In this document: positions 47,916 to 60,500 of the stretch, one piece after another
Layout of the letters: every line of letters begins with the position of its first letter
Position numbering within the stretch: the first letter of the stretch is position 1
Assembly (NCBI RefSeq): GCF_964355755.1
Contig: NC_092670.1
Span: 7,155,001-7,219,000 of the forward strand
Source: Antedon mediterranea
Lineage: Eukaryota; Echinodermata; Crinoidea; Comatulida; Antedonidae
Length of the DNA: 64,000 nt
Direction of reading: 5' to 3'
Notes under the pieces: generated by a model
Seen by the model: the letters and a program-made list of their open reading frames with translations, nothing else
The model's database searches: none
What the model was told of the DNA's origin: nothing
Translations under genes and position numbers: made by a program

Positions 47916-49937
47916 ACAGCCAGCTTGCTGTACCATATATATTTACAGTTGAAGCTTGTTTAACTAATTTTTATGATAAAAATAAAACAAACATTTTTCA
48001 GGGAAAATGGTTGCAATACAAGCCTGAAATTGAGAACCTTCCAGCAGCACTGTACAAGTAGACAGAGGGGAAAAGCCAGCTTAGCCATTTTACAACACAA
48101 ACAAATGTTCTCTGTACTGTAGTAAGTCAAATATTTATTTTCTCTTTTTATAAGTTATAAGTAATGTGTTTTAATTACCATAGAAAGGTAGTATACTTAT
48201 TTGACTATGTCAAAGTAAGCAATTTCACTAGCCCAATTTTGCACTAAATATGCATGATCTATTTTTTCCAGATTTTCATACTTTGCTTTTACTTTTTTTA
48301 AAGATGTTGAGCTGATGAAGACTGGAACAGAGGTCACCCAAAGACAACAATGATAGACTCGGTATTGGAATATGATTGGATATTGCAGGAAAAATATTTC
48401 TGACTCTCCTGCTGCATTCGGCCAATATGTTCTTGTCCAGCTTGTAAAATATTGTATAATTTTTTTTGTATTATATGTACAGTATATTATTTTGTAAACA
48501 TAACATTCAATAAATAAAAAAAAACTACTACAACAGTACACAGGATAAATTCTTCAAATTTACTTACACTTCATAATTTTACTGTAAATATTACAGTGCA
48601 AAAGGAGTTAATAATATATATATATACAGTATATCTTATTGAATTCCTCTTCTTCTTCGTATTAGGAGCCAACTTCATATGTGAAGACTCTGCTCCTCCA
48701 ACTCTGTTTTGCTAGCTCTACTGTATTTGGTTGTGTATTATTGTTCTATTTAGTTATTCTTTTACAGAGAGAAACTGACTGCCTTATTTATTTATAATTA
48801 TTATTATTAATTATCATTATATTATCATTATATTATTATCCTGTATTGTTTTTTGTGTCAATTTGTCTACTAATTATCAATGTGTTGATTGTGGCAGTAA
48901 TTACGACAGCTATAGTCTTCTAAGATCGCTCACATCCATTACGAAGTGTCATTTTAATAGTATAGTAAGAAACGTTTCAATAAATTGTGAATGTTGCCAC
49001 TGTACGATACATTTTATGTTTCTCACTACTTGCTCTTATTGTTCAATCAATCAACCTAAAAAAAAAAGAAATTTGTGTCAAAATATCTGCATAAAATGTT
49101 TATTTGCATTCCGCAATTTGAACCTATTGCATTTGATACAGAAAATATTTTTAAAATATTGCATCAGTAAAACATCCAAAACAATATTTAGATTTTCTTT
49201 TTTTTTAAATTTTCACTGCCGAATAGATAGTTGAAATCTTTAAAAATTAAACCAATTCATCATGATTAAAACAAAAATACATCCCTTCTGGTGGTGGTCT
49301 ACTGTAGCCCTAGCTAGCAGTGTACTGCCTAGGCCTACTACACTCTACTTCTAGAGACAGAAGTAGGCAGCAGTTAGGCTACTCGAGACTGTCAGTGCTA
49401 GTACTGTAGTAGTAGTAGTAGTAGTAGAAGACTAGTAGTACAGTAGCAGCAAATTCGGGCCTAGGCATAGCTAGGCCTCTCCTGTTACCGAAACAAAAAC
49501 TCACCTAAATGAATAAGATTCAACATCAAAGTTACCAACTGTAATTCTAACTTAGCATTCTGCTAGCTATAGTTTTCGTGTTTTTTTCAAGATTCGTCTC
49601 GCATCACTACTCGACTCTCTCGCACGCATGCATTGCTTTAGTTGTTGGCTGTTGATTTGGAAAGCATCATCATCCACACGATGTATCCATACAATATGAA
49701 TATTTATGAGCTAACTCAGGTCAAGGGTTAAATTAAACCGGAACACATTTGTCTTCCAGACAAATAGCTTCCGGTTGGTTAATTTTTGCATTAAATTGCG
49801 ATTTTCCCGTGTAAAAAATTAGTTTTTTCAATCCAAATTGAGGTCAAAGTGAATAACTTTTATGTGCAATTAAAATGGCCTATTCAACAAAAATATTGAA
49901 AAAAAAATTTTTTTCCAGGGGGACAATACATCTTTAA
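47916..49937. other. Right part of the TTAA element; no recognised gene
   Basis: A short + strand stretch at 47935-48060 (QLAVPYIFTVEACL, GKWLQYKPEIENLP) and a - strand stretch at 48197-48541 could be decayed transposase pieces but match nothing I recognise. An (AGT)n microsatellite lies at 49408-49428. The inverted terminal region lies at about 49700-49937. Confidence 0.4.
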
Positions 49938-50622
49938 GGTATACTAATATTCTTCAGAACTCTAGATCAAATACTAACATTTATTTAAAAAAATATTTAT
50001 GTGGAATAAACTTGATTTGTTATCATGTTTAATTCAACTATGACGTAATCGCACCGCATATGACAATACAAATGACAGGGTAATGGTAAAGCATTATCAA
50101 GCATAATGTGTAAAGTTATAACATTACATAATAAGTAATGTATGCCTATTCGTTAAGCAGACATATATCTCAATCATTTGAGGTGCTGTATAGTGAACTA
50201 TAAATCACGAAGTAAACTGATTTAAAAACATTCAATTCTCGGTGCACTATTTATATTTCTCCATGATCATGTTTTGATAATACAACATCACATTTGTTTC
50301 ACTTATATCTCCTAGTATAATACCAAACCTAACTATTATCCTTACATGGTAGGCATACATGCAAAACACTAAGTTACTGTATCACTGGAGTGATATTTGA
50401 GTGTGTGGAAATACAGATCTGAGAATCTGGTATTTAAAACATTTCATAGAATGTAACTCCGAGTAACCCTTCAAAATAAACATATTGTTGCATGACTTCC
50501 TTGTACATATCGACCTTCTATTTCCTTCTTTATGATATTTTCTAAAGGATATTCAAACGAAACTCTTGATAGAATAAACAAGGAATCTACAAGTTCATAA
50601 AGCAGTAATATATTTATATTAG
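49938..50622. other. Intergenic, upstream of gene 2
   Basis: AT-rich. Possible very degenerate copies of the downstream tandem unit (TTCAAAATAAACATAT at about 50473). No gene seen. Confidence 0.4.
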
Positions 50623-51350
50623 TATTTCTTGGTTCAAATAGAATCCTACGTTATTCAAAAGTGTTTTGAAAGACTACGATTCAAAATAAACACAATGTAG
50701 GCCTATTACAAAGTATAATGCATTATTCTTTGTTATTAATCCTTTGAACCTCCTAGTACCTATTTAAACATATAAGATCAAGATAAACTTATATAAAGCA
50801 CTATTTCTACATGCATTGATTAGTTTCTTGTACAAACAAACAACTAGTTTTATATTTATTTAGTATTTCTTGGTTCAATTAATATAATCCTATATATCCA
50901 AAAAGTGTTTTGAAAGGCTAAAGATTCAAAATAAACAAGTCACAATGTATTGCAAAGTATAATGCATTATTCTTTGTTATTACTCTTTTGAACCTCCTAG
51001 CACCTATTAAAACATATAAGATCAAGATAAACGTATATAAAGCATTATTGAAACATGCATTGATTAGTTTCTTGTACAAACAAACAACTAGTTTTATATT
51101 TATTTATTATTTCTTGGTTCAAATTATAATCTTATATATCCAAAAAGTGTTTTGAAAGGATAAAGATTCAAAATAAACACGTCACAATGTATTGCAAAGT
51201 ATAATGCATTATTCATTGAACCAAATTCTAAAGTCTAAAATATAAAACTATTTGAGCATATTATTAATCCTTTGAACCCCCTGGTACTATTGAAACATAT
51301 CAGATCAAGAAAAACGTATATAAAGCACTATTTCTACATTTATTTATTAG
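50623..51350. repeat. ~242-bp tandem repeat, about three copies, just upstream of gene 2
   Basis: TATTTCTTGGTTCAA recurs at 50623, 50864 and 51108 (periods 241 and 244). Within each unit AAGTGTTTTGAAAG, GATTCAAAATAAACA, AAAGTATAATGCATTATTC and CATATAAGATCAAGATAAAC recur in order. The array ends about 120 bp before the signal-peptide exon, so it lies in the presumed promoter or 5' UTR intron. Confidence 0.85.
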
Positions 51351-51471
51351 TTCCTGGTACATACAACGTTGTGAACATTCCAAAAAGTTATAATGTTTGG
51401 AGATATTATTTTGAGTGAAACATTTTAGTTGTATCAGACGATACATACCTCGTGTTTACATTTACAGGAAA

Positions 51472-51529
51472 ATGTTACTAACATTTCTGATTTTGATACT
51501 TGGAATTTCTAATCTTGTCAATTCACAAA
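51472..51529 (+). CDS. Gene 2 exon 1: start codon and signal peptide
   Basis: ATG at 51472, then MLLTFLILILGISNLVNSQ and donor A|GTGAGT, ending in phase 1. It is a short hydrophobic core with a small-residue cleavage region (VNS-Q), a classical secretory signal. ATTTACAG before GAAAATG could be the acceptor of a 5' UTR intron. Confidence 0.78.
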
Positions 51530-54500
51530 GTGAGTATTTTTGTCTAAGTTAGCTTTATAACTGTTTGTATCTATATATATAGATAAAATACGTAAGGGCA
51601 AAATTCGGTAAATCTCGGTTTATTTCTAGAATTTTTACTCACGGTATATAAAGTTGGTTCATACTTTCGGTACTGATTTTAACCATCTGATGTAACCCTG
51701 TTTACTAATTAAATTGAGTTAGGTAATTAGTTATTGACGATTAAAACGAATTTAGGTTCAACGATTTGCCCCAGCTAGGGGTGTTTTCCGATCGTGGTAT
51801 ACACTGTCTAATGGATGTCCATCTTGAAAAATACCCGCCACAAAAATACGAGGAGGCTTCGCATTTTCCTATCTCCTCCTACGATAATTGTTTTTAATAG
51901 GTGAAAACTGGTTGAACAGCTAGAGTACAGCATCATAATGTTGAAGACAGGCCGATTTTCTTTAAAAAATACTATTTTGATAGATTTAATATACGATTAT
52001 ACAAATGTATTGATTTGCGATGAATGGAACATTCCAATCTCTGTTTCACAAGTGTCTATTCCCTCAGGCGTCGTAAAGGCAAGTACAGTACTGTATACTC
52101 GAAATTCGATCCATTTTTGTTTTCAATCTGTGCTGCAGAGGTTGGATATAATTTTTTTTTAAACGGATAATGAGCTAGCGTTTTCACTCGCCGTATATTA
52201 TGTACAAATCTTTATTATTGCAGTTAAACCACCCACATCATCACCTTTCCCTCACTGGCATGAGTAGCGTTGTAAAACCAGTAGAGAATAGGCCTACGGT
52301 ACATCACATGCCCTAAACGCAGAACAACTTTGGTGGGTAGGGTAGGAACCAACATGAATTGGCTCTAAGAAACAATTGAAAACCATTAGGCCTACTAATT
52401 AAGTTGAGTTAGATAATTTAATATTTATTGACGATTAAATCGAATTTATGATTTTTCCCGAATAGAGGTGGTTTTCACAAATTGTTTTACATTATATTAT
52501 AAACATATACACGTCGTAGTGATGTATCGTTACTGTGCTGTACTATTTCAATCGACTAGGACGGTGATAGTTTCAACAAAGTATTACATCGCAATGTTTT
52601 ACTGTGTTTAGTGGTATATTATTTGTAAAACATGAAAGCAATTAATATTTCGTTACTAAATGGATAAAGAATCTATTTTAACATTGTTCCTCTTTGCACC
52701 CATCCTCTTCCCCATCCCTCAACCATAATGTTACATACAAAACACAAATTAAGTTTGTTTAAATTTGACTTAAACAATTGGTCTTATTTTGTGACAAGTT
52801 TCTCTTTCGGAAGTAATAGGGTGCTAATTTTAGTTGAGTACATAAATCACAGTGTCCATTTATTCGTTCCTGTAAACGACATGTATTATTGTCCTGCGGT
52901 ACGTACATTTTGAAATCGTCATTTTTTAACGCTGAAATTATTATGTAGCTATTCGAGAACCATCTGTGGGCACGACCTAGATGGTTTGATAATTGATAAT
53001 TACACATAATATAAACGTCGTAAGTGGTGTATCGTCACATGCCACTGTACTATTTTAATACGGCTTTACCACGTTCAAACACCAGTTCTCGTCAGATCAC
53101 CGAAGTTAAGCAACGTTGGGCCTCTTTAGAGCTTGGATGGGAGACCATCTGGGAATATCGGGAGCTGTGGGGGTAGTAACAAAGTGCGAGGCAGCGAGGC
53201 ACGCGAGGCAGGAAAGGCATGCGAGGCAAGTCAGAAATTTATGCGAGGCATCGTTTTACCATCATCAAAAAATGCGAGGCATCATTTTATCATTTCTCAA
53301 AATTGCAAGGCAGGAAATCACTGAAATTGAAGTAGCCTAGCTAGGCCCGCTAGGCTAGTTTCCTTTTGCACCTGCCTTGTATTTTAACCAACTTTATCCT
53401 GAATACCACAGCTTAGAATTAGTAGGCCTACTTTAATGAAGAAAAATCACATAAAAGTAACAATAAATCCATTAAATTGGTGATTTTACAGACGTTGTTT
53501 TTCTCGCATTTCGCACACTCAATGTTCAATACAGTATTTTGGTTTCTATGGAACGCCAAAAGAGCAAAATTAATTAGAGGGCTAACAACTCTGTGGAATC
53601 CATTTATATTTAACGCATTATTTGGTGAAAATCAAGTACAATTTCAATAGATTTTGTCACTGTCAGTAAGGAAAAATGTTACTGTTGATAAAGTACACGG
53701 TTTCGTTAACCTTTTAAAGAATAAAATAGAAAAATTCATCATAATATCCTTAGTAGGATGTCCTAGGTCTAGACTAGGTAGTGATGTTGATTTAGGATCG
53801 ATTATTATTCTTTGAAAACAGAACAGTATCAGCAGTAACATATTACAACATTTTTATTGAAAAATTCACAAATATATTGAAATAAAACGTGTTTTTCACC
53901 AATAAATGCATGAGAAATTGACGCATTCCACTGAGTTTTAGTCCTCTATTATCGTTGCTCTTTTGGCGCTCCATAGAAACAAAAATATTGAACATTGAAT
54001 AAGTGAAATTCGCGAACAGTGTGCGAGAAAAACGCCTGTAAAATCATTAATTTAAGGATTTATTTGTTACTTTTTATGTGATTCTTTCATTAAAGTAATC
54101 ATGAGGTATACTTCTAAGGTGTGGTATTCACACGATAAAGTTAGTTATCAAATTTGGAGTAAAAATACAAGCGAAGGAAACTAGCGCCAGGTTTATTAGT
54201 ACGTACATGGACAACAATAAATAAAAATCGTTCGTAATATACCTAGCTTACTAAAACAGGAATAGTGTATCATTATTAAATATTACACCAATTATTATTT
54301 TATCAAAATTGATTAAATTATTTTCTACATAGGCCTCTTATCTAAGTTAGGGCTAAGCATATTAGCTAAAGTTTAATTTTAGGCCTAGTATTACAATTGT
54401 CGGACGTAAGTCTTTTTTCACACGCGCTCGCCTCCAGAATTCTGTCGCAATTTTTGTCTTTGCGGCATGTTATTGGATCGGCATATCAGTTACCTTTTAT

Positions 54501-57500
54501 TCACCGCCAGTTATTGAACTTGTCCTGGCAATCGCTGTTCACCTTATTTGCGAGAGAGGTACACGTGTTGTTCCTAGAGAATGGAATGTCAAAAATGTCT
54601 TTGGCACGCCGCTCAGAGAGAAGTCTGTGCGTTGCTGCTGAAACCACGTGCTATAGGAGGGGAATGCACCACAATCCTCTGAGCTGAGGGCTGAATCATT
54701 CCGCTACCTGCTAATTAGTAAAGAGGGATTTTCCATCTCTCGGGTCTACCGGATCTAGGCGCAGGGGTGTGACAAAATATTATTTTCACTCTGCTATGTT
54801 CGAGAGACATGTGAGTGAACACGCTCGAAATGCCAACAAACATTGCAGTCATTTGATGAGTGTGTCGCTATAACAATTATTGTTTATCGAAAGTTGAAGA
54901 CTGTCGTTCAGATTTTTGAACCGTAGTTTGGACACTTTTGTAAAAGTAAAATTTGACACGATATGACTTGAATGAAAAAACAATCGTTACATAAAAATAA
55001 ACAACATGATGAGTGTATAAACGAATCTATTTAGATACGCTTGTATCGATTGATTATTAGGCCTATAATATAGCATAATAGCACGTTAAGATATGCCTCG
55101 CACCTTTTTGAAATTGTAAACTATATGCCTCGCATGCCTCGCACTTTTGGAAATGATAAAATGATGCCTCGCACAAATATTTGGCATGCCTCGCTTGCCT
55201 CGCATGCCTCGCTTGCCTCGCGTGCCTCGCTGCCTCGCACTTTGTCAACACTCGTTCTGTGGTCCCGTTAGGCAGTTGAAATCCGCACTGCTGACTGGCA
55301 GCCCCTGCATCTAGTATCTGCCTCAGATGTATTGGTTTATGCTCTGGTCAAGGTGGGCACTAGATGAGAGAAGCCCTTGATCAATGTTAAGACTATCAAG
55401 GTGATTTAATAGTCGTGTCTTTGTTTGTATCAAACCTGTTAGTGGCGGTAATTATCGCTGTTGGTTTCGATTGATTAAAAATAAATAAACTAAAAAATAA
55501 ATAAATAAAAATTGAGTATGATAATGACAATTTGACGGTATTTTGTTGTTGCTGTCTCTGTTTACTACGGCACATTATTATAAAATAATAATGTAAATAT
55601 GCATATGTTTGTTTGATGTTGCATGTTTTAGCGGATAGTAGCCATTGGTGGCATTTGCAGCTATAAAGAAATTGAATTGAATTGAATTGAATTAAGAACT
55701 ACGTATTTAAACAATATTTTTATTCTATTTTTTTTGTATATCCGCTTATACTTTTAAATATATTTTTAGCATTTATTTTTCTTTCACCAAAATGATTTGA
55801 CAAGATGATAAACATACATTTAAATTTAGATTTAGAGCTATTTTGTGTTTATAGAATCCATGTAATACTCCCTTCATTTTTAAAACTAAGTACAAGCTAC
55901 TTACTAAAATGAATGAACAAAAACAGTACAGTAAAAATGTTGTTAAATCTTAATTGATTAACAAAATATAATGATTTTTATCCTACCATTTACAAACGTG
56001 CATACCCTTTTCAGTAATGGTTTTGCCCATTCGATTACAATGCAATTGGATTTGTCTTTTTTTCTAGTCACATTTGATAATTGTACAGGAGATGAGGGAA
56101 TCAATAACACCGGTGCATTTCCATATGCATACACTATCCCAGTTATTACAGCAACCGTGAATTCAAGTGGTTTAGCTGCAGATGTTCAGGTGACATCAAG
56201 ACCGGCATATGTTCCAGGTACTGTTGTAAACTTTGGGGTAGATGAAGTTCTTAATCTTCAGTATACAGCATTGGCCGCTGGTGAAACGGGTGTTGTGTGC
56301 GAGTTTTCTGTAATGGTTTTCGGTAAGTCTATCATGTTTGTCATATTCAACACAGCCAAACTAAATTACCAGCAACAAATTATTGTTATTGTTATTATTT
56401 ATTTTGTCAGTCAAGTCGTGTCTACAAATTAGTATCATTGTAATACGAGCCATTATAGTAAATTATCTTTTCACAGTATTATCCTATCTAGTTGTAAGGC
56501 CTAAATAAACATTATTAGTTCAGTTAAGTTTAATAAAATGTATTTAATATAAATGATAATAATAAAGATATTAAAACAATATTAGTAATAACAGAAAAGC
56601 AAACAAAATAGAATGAAATAAAGAACAACAGAATAATTAAAAGAAAAAATATTACGATCAGGGATTCTTGTGTCATCTTGACCCTTGACTTTACAAAGTA
56701 AATATAACAAAATTAAAATAATATCCAAATAACAATATTTTCTAATTATTCATAATAACGAGACATATATAATTTTTATATATCTAAAATGTTATAGGCC
56801 TGTATAAAAATATGTAACAAAGCAGATTGTTTAATAGCATTCCATAAATGCGGACCTGGTCTGTTTTTACTGTTTACGCGACTGCAGCCATGTTGTTAAA
56901 CATCAGGAATGTATTGAAGTGATAATAACATGTGTAGAAAAGTCATGCGTATTATGTTATATATATATTTTGTAATTTTTTTTGCAAAAGTTAAAAAAAA
57001 ATGATTTAAATACGTACACATGAATTTGTATGTAACATTTTATATTATGTGACTCAAACTGTAGGAAGACAATGTAATTTGTTAAAAAATAATGCATTTT
57101 ACATTTCATTGTAAATTACAAAATCGTATTACTTAATTTATATGATTTACATTATTGCTTTTTAAAAGTAACGTTAATCGTTAATTATATTGATTACTGT
57201 AGGTATTGGATACCATGGGCCGGATTTATCAAACTTGCTTAGCAAAAAAATCATCTTAACTTTGCCTAAGTCAGATTTATCAATATATTTAAGCAAAAAA
57301 ATTTGCTTAATTTTGTCTTAAATCTAAGACGAACAACACCCTGCCTTAAGATGAAAAATTTCGTCTTATCTCATTTCTGCAACAGAAACATTCTTTTTTG
57401 ACAACGCGAGCGCGCTAGGCTGGAACATTGAACATTCAGAAAGGCTACGCTAGTGCGTTTTACGCTCTACTACGGACGCTAAAAATAATGATATCGATCT

Positions 57501-60500
57501 TCATAAAGATGGCCTAGAAATTGGACGAGCAAAACTAACATTTTCGGGATAGGTACGACCCAATTGACTAGCTTTTAGAAAACTGTATCGACTGCCAAGG
57601 GTCGCTGTCATTGATAAAAATAAATAAATGTTGATTTGATTTAAGTTTAGAGCGAATGATTTTCGTATGTATTTCCGACTGTTGTGCTCTTTCTCTATTT
57701 CAAGTAATAAAAACAATAGTAGCCAGAATGCTACTCTTGTTGGGAGTGAAAATACGGAGATAAAATGTTATAGCGCGGCCGCGTAATTTTTTTTTCCAGG
57801 ACGAACGTGGGCAGAAATCATGAATAATTCATGATTAATTATGACATAATAGGGAACATTATAGAGGGATAATTAGTGTAAACAACGTCTGCCAACCGAA
57901 ATGTTTGGTCTAGTGGTAAAGGCTTTAACCTATTACGCTGAAGCCCTTGGTTCGAGGTCTTTCATGAACATGTTTTTTTAATAGTTGAGAGAGATTATTT
58001 AGAGGGTTAGGTTTAGTATTTTTAGGAAGTAGATCAGCTATCTTTAAATTCTTTATAATAGAAAATAATTAAGGTAATGAATTATTCATGACTTCTGCCC
58101 ACGCTCGTTTGTCCTGTAAAAAAAAAAACACGCAGCGCGGCCATCGCTAAGAGAAAAAAGCTAATACACATGCGTAAGCAAGAATTTTTCGTCTTAAGAC
58201 ATAATTTGCTGCCCTCTAGAGTTTAATTTTGCGCATGTGCAAAGTAAAATTTACCTAAGACAATTTTTCTGCTAAGACGGTTTGATAAATAAGATTAAGT
58301 TATTTGCTTAAGCACTTCTTAAATATTTCAGCTTAAGCAAAAATATAAGCAAATATTGATAAATGCCAACCCATATTATTATGTTAATGACATATTTGAG
58401 TGTACTTTAGCTGTTAGGATGTTTGAATTTTAGCAGCATTGTTCGTCGCCCAGACATAGAATCTGCCAAGGGTCGAGCGAGGAATCGATTGATGATACAC
58501 CGAAAATCAAATCTCTCTCACTGTATACTATTCAAAAAACTCTTATTGATGTTACAGTGAATGCTTTTGTAAATATAAGCAAGAAAGTGTGAAATTATAA
58601 TCTCACATATACGATACTTTGTTTAATATTAAATTATGTACATGTCATCCATTACTGTAGATATTGGAAACCCTAATGTGATTTCCTATCCTGTTAACGT
58701 ACTATTGTCTACGGATCCTGGACAATCAACAGCTTTATATAACTGGACAGCTCCATTTGCTATTGATAATTCTAATACAGTCATAGTCTCTTACGAAACC
58801 AATGGAGTAACGTTTAGCAATCCGTCGTACAACTTTCCTATAGGACTCCGTGTTGTAAAAGTGAATGTTTCAGACCCATCTGGAAACAGCGTTTCAGGGA
58901 TGTTCACAGTCACTGTGGAAGGTATTTGTCTAATTATTTGACAAGAACATTTGCATTGCAATCACAATGGTTTTGAATAGAAATAAAACATAAAGGTCTT
59001 ATAAAAGTGATATAATAATTCATTTTTTAGTTTTTAAAGAGTTGTTTGTTTTAGAGATTCTGTGTATTTTTTTTTACAAATTGTTGGTACAGTTTGTTGG
59101 TGATAATATAAATGGTTTGATTTGTGTTAAAACTAAAACTATTTTATAATTTATCATGCTTATAAGCTAAGTCTCATTTGAGGCTTAGGGAGTGGAGTAA
59201 AAGAGTCGTGAGTTAAAACCCGGCCACTAGGTCTGAATTGAACCATGAACCTTGGAATTGGAAAGCAAGTACGTTAACCATCAAGCTACATCTCTTCTAC
59301 ACATTAACCTTAAATATTTTTTTTATTTATATTTAGTAGAGAGGAAATATATAATTAATTAAAATGTATAATTTGTTTTTTTTTACAGATACAGAGGACC
59401 CCAGTATCATATGTCCAACAAATTCTACAAACTCTTTTTCCAGCTTTAATGCAGACATTTGGACGATACACACAGACAGTGGTGAAAATTTTGCCACGGT
59501 TACCTGGGATCCACCTTCAGTCAGTGATAACAGTGGAGACTCTACTCTTTCTGAACCAACATTCAGTTCTGGAAACATGTTTAACGTTGGAGTAAATTAC
59601 ACAATTGTTTATAATGTGTCAGATCCTAGTGGAAATCGGAATACTTGTTCATTTACAATTAGAGTTGAAGGTTCGTTTCATATTTTTTTAATTGCTAATT
59701 GACAAATCTAACAACGCCACTAGTTGAAAACATTTTGGCTAATGTAGCATGAAAAAACATGTTTATAAATGTACGTATAAAACTACCTAATTACTATATT
59801 TATGAAAAAAAATTAAAATAGTTGAATTTGTCCATGTTTGGATTAAATGGTTGTAATTATTTATATGTGATTCGAATGTTGCATTCTTAGGATACATCGA
59901 CGTTATTGTTTCTTTGATATTTACGGTGGTTGATTGATATTGATTGGTTATTGATTCCTTTTTGTAATTAGATCATGAGGGTCCAGTTATCACATGCCCA
60001 ATGCCGTTAACTATCAGTAACACTCAAGATGCAAGCAGTGGAATTGCAGTGTGGGTAATACAAGCAACAGATAATGTAGAAGTAGCAAGTCTTTTAGAAG
60101 ACTCAAATGCAATTGGTTCATTTACACCTGGACTGAACACCTCGACACATTACACAAAAAGTGTTAGAATTGGTGCTGTAACTGTAAACTTCACAGCAAC
60201 AGACTCGTTTGGTAATATAGCTGAATGTAGTGTACATATAATTGTAAGAGGTATGTTATTCTATGCATTGTGTTGTAGTCACCTTAACTGAACCATGAAA
60301 GAAGTCCAACGATTTCTTTTCCAATTTCTTTTTTCTATGTATTCCAACTCATGGGGTTTGAAGTTCAGAAAAAATTCACAAAATCGTAATCTATTTGTTT
60401 AATGCTATTATGAAGATATCAAGTTGAACTTATAGGTCTCACTACTAAAATAATAACAATAATTGTATTTACAATATTAATTGTACAATTTCACACTTGC

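Larger units (their letters stand above)
38113..49937. mobile_element. TTAA-flanked DNA transposon (about 4 kb without its gypsy insertion)
   Basis: Left end TTAA-AGATGTATTGTCC at 38113 and the exact inverse GGACAATACATCT-TTAA ending at 49937. Further inward, both ends share diverged motifs (GAATAGACC or its relative, TTATTCACTT-like, GAGCTAACTCAT) over about 230 bp. TTAA target duplications point to a piggyBac or Kolobok type; no transposase was recognised, so it may be non-autonomous. The gypsy element 40153-47915 lies inside. Confidence 0.62.
53179..55245. mobile_element. Fold-back DNA element with GCGAGGCA subterminal arrays
   Basis: Both ends share a perfect inverted repeat of about 32 bp beginning ACAAAGTGCGAGGCAGCGAG. 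The word GCGAGGCA recurs six times in the left end (53179-53290) and its complement about ten times in the right end (55090-55245). Further in, 53341-53645 and 53885-54190 form a second, diverged inverted repeat of about 300 bp. No transposase is seen and no target duplication is evident at the borders. Confidence 0.8.
53059..55510 (+). mobile_element. 5S-derived SINE, interrupted by a fold-back element
   Basis: Head 53059-53172 (5S-like), body and tail at 55246-55510 after the inserted element. The tail CAAACCTGTTAGTGGCGGTA (55431), CGCTGTTGG-TTT-GATTGA and the A/T-rich end match the 3' end of the LINE at 36023-37330. This is the structure of 5S-head SINEs mobilised by a partner LINE. Confidence 0.8.

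Noticed and set aside
48863-49234. Cysteine-rich 123-codon open frame
   Set aside because: The Cys spacing fits no domain I know, composition is AT-driven and there is no splice or context support.
53059-53172. Functional 5S rRNA gene
   Set aside because: The 5S-like part carries stem-disrupting changes and is joined to a SINE body with a LINE-type tail, so it is a SINE head.
54397-54687. 96-codon open frame in the fold-back element
   Set aside because: No recognisable domain and located in an extra inserted segment; open by chance is likely.
55080-55245. CRISPR-like array of short repeats (GCCTCGC)
   Set aside because: The units are 8 bp with irregular 0-40-bp gaps in a eukaryotic transposon end and have the inverted counterpart at 53179-53290.
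57896-57970. Functional tRNA gene
   Set aside because: Box-like motifs are present but no acceptor stem or anticodon arm could be confirmed, and it lies inside nested repeats.
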